This document shows, one piece after another, positions 8,549 through 12,563 of a DNA stretch of 12,563 nucleotides. Source of the DNA: Ophiostoma sp. CBS 140.51. Its lineage: Eukaryota; Ascomycota; Sordariomycetes; Ophiostomatales; Ophiostomataceae. The position numbers and the translations under genes were made by a program. Each line of letters opens with the position of its first letter. Position 1 is the stretch's first letter. The notes under the pieces are model-generated. The model worked only from the letters and a program-made list of their open reading frames with translations, was not told the DNA's origin and did not search any database. Where the stretch lies: NCBI GenBank assembly GCA_029298735.1, contig JANSLP010000548.1, positions 1 to 12,563 on the forward strand. Direction: 5' to 3'.

Positions 8549-9622
8549 ATGCAAAGAGCAGCAAGTCTTGCACTTGGCCAATTGAAGAATACTCGTCCTT
8601 TGACCGCCTCCTTCTCCAAGATTAACGGCCCTCTCTCCTACTCGACACTTCTTCCCCGTCCCATTATGGCCACCGCTACCTCAGGCGCCTTCCGCTACGC
8701 CGATCCGGCTACCATTGTCGACAGCGACGTCCCCTTTGTCAAGGCCTGGGCCAAGGTTGACACTGACGCCACCTCGTACGCCCGCCTCGAGAAGAAGAAG
8801 ACCGTCGCCAACGTCCGTGACGCTCCCGCCGGTGACTTGGCCGTCGACCGTTCTGGCTTTGCCCTCTACAACAGCCCCGCCACCGAGAAGCTCTTTGTCG
8901 ACGAGGACGCCATCCGCACAAGCTACTACGCCGAGGTCGAGGCTCTTGTCCGCGAGAAGCTTTCCACACCAAAGGAGCCTGTTACAAAAGTTGTCATCTT
9001 TGACCACACTGTGCGCCGCCGCAACCCAGACGCAGCGCGCCAGCCTGTCCAGCAGGTCCATGTCGACCAGACCCCGGGAGCTGCCGAGGTGCGTGTGCGC
9101 CGGCACGCCAGCACCGACCCTGCCGAGACCGAGAAACTGCTGAAGGGCCGCTACCAGATTATCAACGTCTGGCGGCCCATTGGCTACGCTGCCGTTGACC
9201 ACCCCTTGGCATTCATCGACTACCGCACCGCCAAGCTGCAGGACGTTGTCAAAGTCGACCTCCTCTATCCCAACCAGCCTGGTGACTCCAATGCCGAGTT
9301 TGACGCACGTGGCAAAGAAGTTCTGCCCGACCCTACCAAGGCCCAGTCCACCGAGGGCTACTCCGTCAAGGGCGAGACCTACACCGTTGTCCCCAGTGAC
9401 ACCCACCAGTTCTACTATGTCAAGGACATGGTCCCCGAGGAGGCCTTGTTTATCAAGTGCTTCGACTCCCGCAGCGAGGTCCAGCCTGGCGTAGGTCGTC
9501 TTGGTGTCTCTGCCTGGACGCCGCACACGGCCTTTGAGGACCCGCAGACGCCCGCCGATGCCAAGGGTCGGCAGAGCATTGAGGTGCGCTGCCTCGTCTT
9601 TTACGGTGAGGGTGAGCAGTAG
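8549..9622 (+). CDS. AsaB/CTB9/GA4-desaturase-like hydroxylase/desaturase
   Basis: A single-exon protein of 357 residues from ATG 8549, or 318 from the internal Met40 (8666). It matches the fungal AsaB hydroxylase/desaturase family (relatives: AsaB of aspergillic acid, CTB9 of cercosporin, DES-type GA4 desaturase, older label CmcJ-like). Family blocks appear in order: FDHTVRRR (151-158), VHVDQTP (170-176), INVWRP (205-210), HQFYYVKDM (286-294), IKCFDS (302-307) and PHTAFEDP (325-332). H171, D173 and H286 are candidate iron ligands by analogy with 2-His-1-carboxylate oxygenases; this is inference. Residues 1-39 are rich in Arg, Ser, Leu and Thr with no acidic residue, like a mitochondrial presequence, and the family core starts only after Met40. 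ATG 8549 has a weak context (T at -3), Met40 a strong one (A at -3, G at +4). Substrate unknown. Confidence 0.9.
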   Translation: MQRAASLALGQLKNTRPLTASFSKINGPLSYSTLLPRPIMATATSGAFRYADPATIVDSDVPFVKAWAKVDTDATSYARLEKKKTVANVRDAPAGDLAVDRSGFALYNSPATEKLFVDEDAIRTSYYAEVEALVREKLSTPKEPVTKVVIFDHTVRRRNPDAARQPVQQVHVDQTPGAAEVRVRRHASTDPAETEKLLKGRYQIINVWRPIGYAAVDHPLAFIDYRTAKLQDVVKVDLLYPNQPGDSNAEFDARGKEVLPDPTKAQSTEGYSVKGETYTVVPSDTHQFYYVKDMVPEEALFIKCFDSRSEVQPGVGRLGVSAWTPHTAFEDPQTPADAKGRQSIEVRCLVFYGEGEQ

Positions 9623-10314
9623 TCGAAGTTGAGCGTGGGGGATTTGACGATTAAAGGAAAAACCGGCACGAAGGAGGAGATTCTAGACCGCCATCATGAG
9701 CGAGCGTTTATTATCATTTCATTGCATATTTGTTCATATTTCATTTTTTTTCTCGTTTGTTGGATAGAGTAGTTGGTTTAAAAATTAATATTAATATTAT
9801 AAATGATGTTAAACATTACTCGCGTCCTACACAAGTGTAGTCAACGACAACAGAAGCCCCAAGCTACCACCGGTATCGGATATCGGTCTCGGGATAAACA
9901 GTAGTAATATGAAGACCTTCCGCCAATAAAACAAACTGCAGCGCATAATCAAATGATGTGGTCGATGGTCAAAGAGACTTCCATCACAGTCCGTCATGTG
10001 ACAACAGGTGACCGGACAATATTAGGGCTGTAGTTGGGACAACCCAGGGATGTGTGTCATGCCCATCAGTCCAACACCGTGAAAGGCCCGGTGTATGACA
10101 TCATGGCCCCACGGCTTTTTCTTTCTCTTTTTTACTGGTGAAAGTAAAAGTTATTCCCCGCGTGGAGAAAATTAAAGAAGAAGATCTCCCGTGCGGTGCT
10201 TCCCGTGGTAGTGTGTGTGGGGGGTAAGGAAGAAGAAGAGCGAACAAATAAAGGTATTTTCGAAGAGTTGTGATGGAAAAAGGTCGCCGAAAATTATGTG
10301 CCGAGAATTGAGGC
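9623..10314. other. Convergent intergenic region with 3' ends of two genes
   Basis: Lies between the stops of the AsaB-like gene (+) and the two-TM protein (-). It holds T-rich and AT-rich tracts (9720-9810), suitable for 3' end formation, and an AATAAA on the plus strand at 9925-9930. A run of CGG triplets is at 9871-9892. No coding frame is convincing. Confidence 0.6.
9871..9892 (+). promoter_or_regulatory. Four CGG triplets at 3-4 nt spacing
   Basis: CGG occurs four times with spacers of 3, 4 and 3 nt (CGGTATCGG then ATATCGGTCTCGG). CGG direct repeats are half-sites for fungal Zn2Cys6 regulators. The place, between two convergent 3' ends, argues against a promoter role, so this may be chance. 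Confidence 0.2.
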
Positions 10315-10905
10315 TCACGTCTGCATCCGCGTAGGAGACGTATCCAATTCATGCCTCGTAAGCTTGATGCTCATGAGATATGTCCAGATGATGCGCGTGA
10401 TAAAGGGAACCGTAAAGTAGAAGCAGACCATGAAAATCCGGAAGAGAAAACGGTAGGCCAAGAAACGTTTGGTTTCCTCAGAGTCACCGGCGGTGCCGTA
10501 GCTGTTGTCCCCGTGAAGAAGGTTGTTGTTCTCGCCGTCAGCGCGGTTCGGGCTCTCCTCGTCGTGGTCCGGCATGTTCTCGTCAACAAAGTTGGGGTGG
10601 TCAACGAGCAGGCCACTGCCACTGGTGCTGGCGCTGCCACTGCCACGGCCACTGTTACGGCCACTCTCGATATCGTTGAGAGAAATGTCCTCGTCGCGGT
10701 GGCTGTCGTTATCAATGTGGCGGTGTGAACGAAACCGGCGGGAATGGCGGGAACGGCGAGAATGGTTGTCGCGGTCGACGCGGTTGCGGTCGTTCCACGC
10801 CCGATGTAAAAATTCAAAGTCGCTGTCGATTTTGGCGATTTGCTTCGGCAACCACCAAAAGAGGTAGAAGCAGAACCACGTGGTATAGATGGTGTTGACC
10901 CCCAT
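10315..10905 (-). CDS. Hypothetical two-TM protein with charged low-complexity linker
   Basis: A 196-residue product from ATG 10905, whose context CACCATGGGG is near ideal. I do not recognise the family. Residues 5-20 (TIYTTWFCFYLFWWLP) form a short aromatic membrane segment. Residues 27-38 (DSDFEFLHRAWN) look ordered. Residues 47-70 are a His/Ser/Arg-rich basic stretch, 82-98 a Gly/Ser spacer and 107-124 an acidic stretch. The second hydrophobic region is 148-180 (FLAYRFLFRIFMVCFYFTVP onward), long enough for one TM helix plus an amphipathic part or a hairpin. Both ends are probably on the same side, with the linker on the other. The same frame is open upstream to an ATG at 11256, but that part is Ser/His/Leu-rich and lacks a good start. 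It converges on the AsaB-like gene. Confidence 0.6.
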   Translation of the reverse strand: MGVNTIYTTWFCFYLFWWLPKQIAKIDSDFEFLHRAWNDRNRVDRDNHSRRSRHSRRFRSHRHIDNDSHRDEDISLNDIESGRNSGRGSGSASTSGSGLLVDHPNFVDENMPDHDEESPNRADGENNNLLHGDNSYGTAGDSEETKRFLAYRFLFRIFMVCFYFTVPFITRIIWTYLMSIKLTRHELDTSPTRMQT

Positions 10906-11494
10906 GGTGAAGAGGAAGGGATGAAACAAAATAGACAAAATAATCGGGTATCGTAGTTGGAGATGATGACGCCGAATCAAGAGGCTTGACGATAAACGCA
11001 AAACGTGAAGCCGTAAATATAAAAAGAAAAAAGGGGAAGCCACGATGGAAGTCGGGTCAGTGTGCGAACTGCGTCTCTGAAAAAAAGGGAAATAACTAGT
11101 CATTACCCGTGACTTCAACTCTGCTGCACCTGAGGCCAACGTCCAAGCAAACCAACAAAGATGCATGTATAAGCCATCATGTCTATAGTTGACGTGAGAG
11201 GGGCAGCTTACGGAATCATGAGCTGCGCTTTTCCCCCCAAAAACGTCAAGTATCATGTATCTTATCTAGTACTTCGGTACGTCCCTCTGTCATTCCTATT
11301 CGGTTCAGATCCCCGCGTTGCTGTCACTTGTGCTCCGTAACGGGCCTGTCATAAATATTCAGCCTTGACTGTCTGAATTCACGCATACAAACTTCCGTTG
11401 GTGTATACTATTCTTCCGTCCCATACCTAGACTACATAAACTACAGATGAATTCTTAGCTTGATACAAAGAATCATCTTTTCTACACAAAATTC
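10906..11494. other. Divergent intergenic region
   Basis: Promoter DNA between the two-TM gene (-) and the candidate gene starting at 11495 (+). On the minus strand, 11000-11045 is pyrimidine-rich, as in fungal core promoters. A possible leader intron is annotated at 11077-11211. No tRNA: the GGTTCAGATCC at 11302-11312 has no matching acceptor or anticodon arm. Confidence 0.5.
11077..11211 (-). other. Possible intron in the 5' leader of the two-TM gene
   Basis: On the minus strand, GTAAGC at 11211-11206 and a pyrimidine tract ending TTTTTTTCAG at 11077 bound a 135-nt stretch. Splicing would place an ATG (AUG AUU CC) in front of an acceptor exon read to a stop before 10905, so it would create a short upstream frame and not extend the protein. 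This rests on splice motifs only. Confidence 0.25.
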
Positions 11495-12563
11495 ATGCTA
11501 ACGCCACTGGACAGTATCTTTACGTTGATTGCTATCAGCCTCGAGACATTCGGACGAAATGAACAACCTCACAAGCCAATATCCGACAAAGATGGCTCGA
11601 CAACATCGATTCAGACTCCATTTTGGAGAAAGAAGCCTGTTGCCAAGGTCACCCTTAAGGACGTGTCTCCTTATTCACCCAAAGACGAAGTCAAGTTCAT
11701 TTGCAGGCCTTTAACGATGAAGGCCATGTTGTCGTACGGCAAGGCCCTAAAAATTTTGATCAGCTGGTCATCCAATATCACCTCGACGTCCGACTTCACC
11801 GTATATATTGTTGATCACCTTCTACGGAACCCTGTACAGGGCTCGCCTTATCCGCATGACAACGAATATATGATGAAGCAGTACCGCGCAAAAGCCTACT
11901 GTGCGCAGGTTGGTGGCCTGATACAGACGGCAATCTAAGCTTCTACACTTTCAGTCTGCCTCACAAAGAGTCTTGTCAACGACGCTATTGTGGCCGGTCT
12001 ATTCGGTAATGATTACAATGGTGGCAGTGCCGGAGATACGCCGGTGAACACATCATCTTCAAGCTCCAGTTCTGAGACTCGAAGCCCACGATACTGCCCC
12101 ACGTCGGACGACCACAAAAAGAGGAGCGTGTTGACGCCACGTTTGCGGCCCTGGAACCTGCGATTACTGCCGCCGGGCACATGGTGGGCAATAAACTTAT
12201 GAAACCTTCGTTTACAGAGATTGTTGGGCGTATCCAGGTTATCTCAAAGCAACTTGGCGGTCAGCTCAGACAATTACGGATCAAGGTCAAAGCCCTAGAT
12301 AAAACGATTACCGACATATCGAATGAGTGGTGGCAGGGAAAAATGGCGAATACCATGTTTTCAGCCTATACAGTAGAGCTAGTTACCAGAGTTCTCCGCG
12401 GAGCCGCGGAGTGTCTATTACATACGTGGCGTATCCTCGTTTTTTTTCAGAACCGAAAATATAAAAGAGGTCATATGTCTAATAATCAATATCAAAAGCG
12501 AGCGGCGATAGGAGGCAGTGATCTACAGAGCGTAAGCAGATGGACAGTCTCTCATACGTCATG
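11495..12563 (+). CDS. Unresolved multi-exon or decayed gene, runs off the right edge
   Basis: Three protein-like segments lie in different frames. Segment 1 (11495-11908) gives 138 residues from an ATG, including RKKPVAKVTLKDVSPYSPKD and MKAMLSYGKALKILISW. It ends at a possible donor CAG|GTTGGT, 30 nt before TAA 11936. Segment 2 (about 11969-12043) reads SLVNDAIVAGLFGNDYNGG. Segment 3 (about 12085-12450) reads through TFAALEPAITAAG and QLGGQLRQLRIKVKALDKT, then an EWWQGK motif. Possible joins are 11909-11968 (60 nt, AAAG acceptor, though TTTCAG at 11954 comes first and gives the wrong frame) and 12044-12084 (41 nt, short). A T8CAG tract at 12441-12450 looks like another acceptor. Segment 3 is helical and lysine-rich. 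No domain recognised. It is either a real gene with introns I cannot place or a pseudogene. Confidence 0.35.
12394..12411. repeat. GC-rich nested palindrome
   Basis: CTCCGCGG (12394-12401), spacer AG, then its exact reverse complement CCGCGGAG (12404-12411). The left half extended by AG is itself a perfect 10-bp palindrome, CTCCGCGGAG. It includes TCCGCGGA, identical to the yeast pleiotropic drug response element bound by Pdr1/Pdr3/Rdr1-type Zn2Cys6 factors. It lies about 50 nt upstream of a TATAAAAG at 12460-12467. Confidence 0.7.
12460..12467 (+). promoter_or_regulatory. TATA-like element near the right edge
   Basis: TATAAAAG lies downstream of the GC palindrome. It could be the core promoter of a gene to the right of the window, which would conflict with segment 3 of the preceding candidate gene reading through it. 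Confidence 0.25.

Noticed and set aside
8681..9526. A 281-codon frame antisense to the AsaB-like gene
   Set aside because: Gly/Val/Asp-rich composition typical of a shadow of GC3-biased coding DNA; the plus strand carries all the family motifs.
10351..10728. Val/Ala/Thr-rich frame antisense to the two-TM protein
   Set aside because: Arises from reverse reading of the Asp/Ser/Gly-rich linker; mutually exclusive with the minus-strand gene, which has a strong start and membrane segments.
10906..11256. Upstream 117-codon extension of the two-TM gene
   Set aside because: Sequence has promoter and intron-like pyrimidine tracts, a poor start context and no conserved-looking features.
1..12563. CRISPR array, rRNA, tRNA, transposon termini or long repeats
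   Set aside because: None seen on either strand by eye; the only repeats are the short ones listed.

Overview
This window looks like nuclear DNA of a filamentous ascomycete (Pezizomycotina, perhaps a Sordariomycete). Genes are spaced by 0.6 to 2.3 kb and are not in operons. Coding parts are rich in G/C at third codon positions. Introns are short (50-78 nt) with GTNNGT-type donors, CTNAC-like branch sites and AG acceptors. Start codons mostly sit in good Kozak contexts with A at -3.

Layout, left to right. (1) 198-583 (+): a small helical, unrecognised reading frame that changes frame once, explained either by a base deletion or by one short intron. (2) 679-1461 (-): an intronless class I SAM-dependent methyltransferase. 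(3) 1462-2419: promoter DNA with a 10-bp triple repeat. (4) 2420-4014 (-): a three-exon, 12-TM transporter of the UNC93-like/DUF895 branch of the MFS. (5) 4015-6302: a long intergenic stretch with an inverted pair of GATA sites and two weak small-gene candidates. (6) 6303-7802 (+): a four-exon Gfo/Idh/MocA-family NAD(P)-dependent oxidoreductase with an extra cysteine motif. (7) 8549-9622 (+): an AsaB/CTB9/GA4-desaturase-like putative hydroxylase/desaturase with a possible mitochondrial presequence upstream of a better internal start. (8) 10315-10905 (-): a small two-TM protein of unknown function with a charged, low-complexity linker. (9) 11495 to the right edge (+): several open segments in different frames that may be exons of an unknown gene or a decayed one.

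A methyltransferase, a membrane transporter, a Gfo/Idh/MocA dehydrogenase and an AsaB-like oxygenase within 9 kb is the kind of tailoring set seen at the flank of a fungal secondary-metabolite locus. No backbone enzyme (PKS, NRPS, terpene synthase) and no recognisable cluster transcription factor is visible here, so a shared pathway is only a hypothesis. Exon coordinates come from reading splice signals and checking frame continuity by eye. The four well-conserved genes are firm; the other models are tentative.
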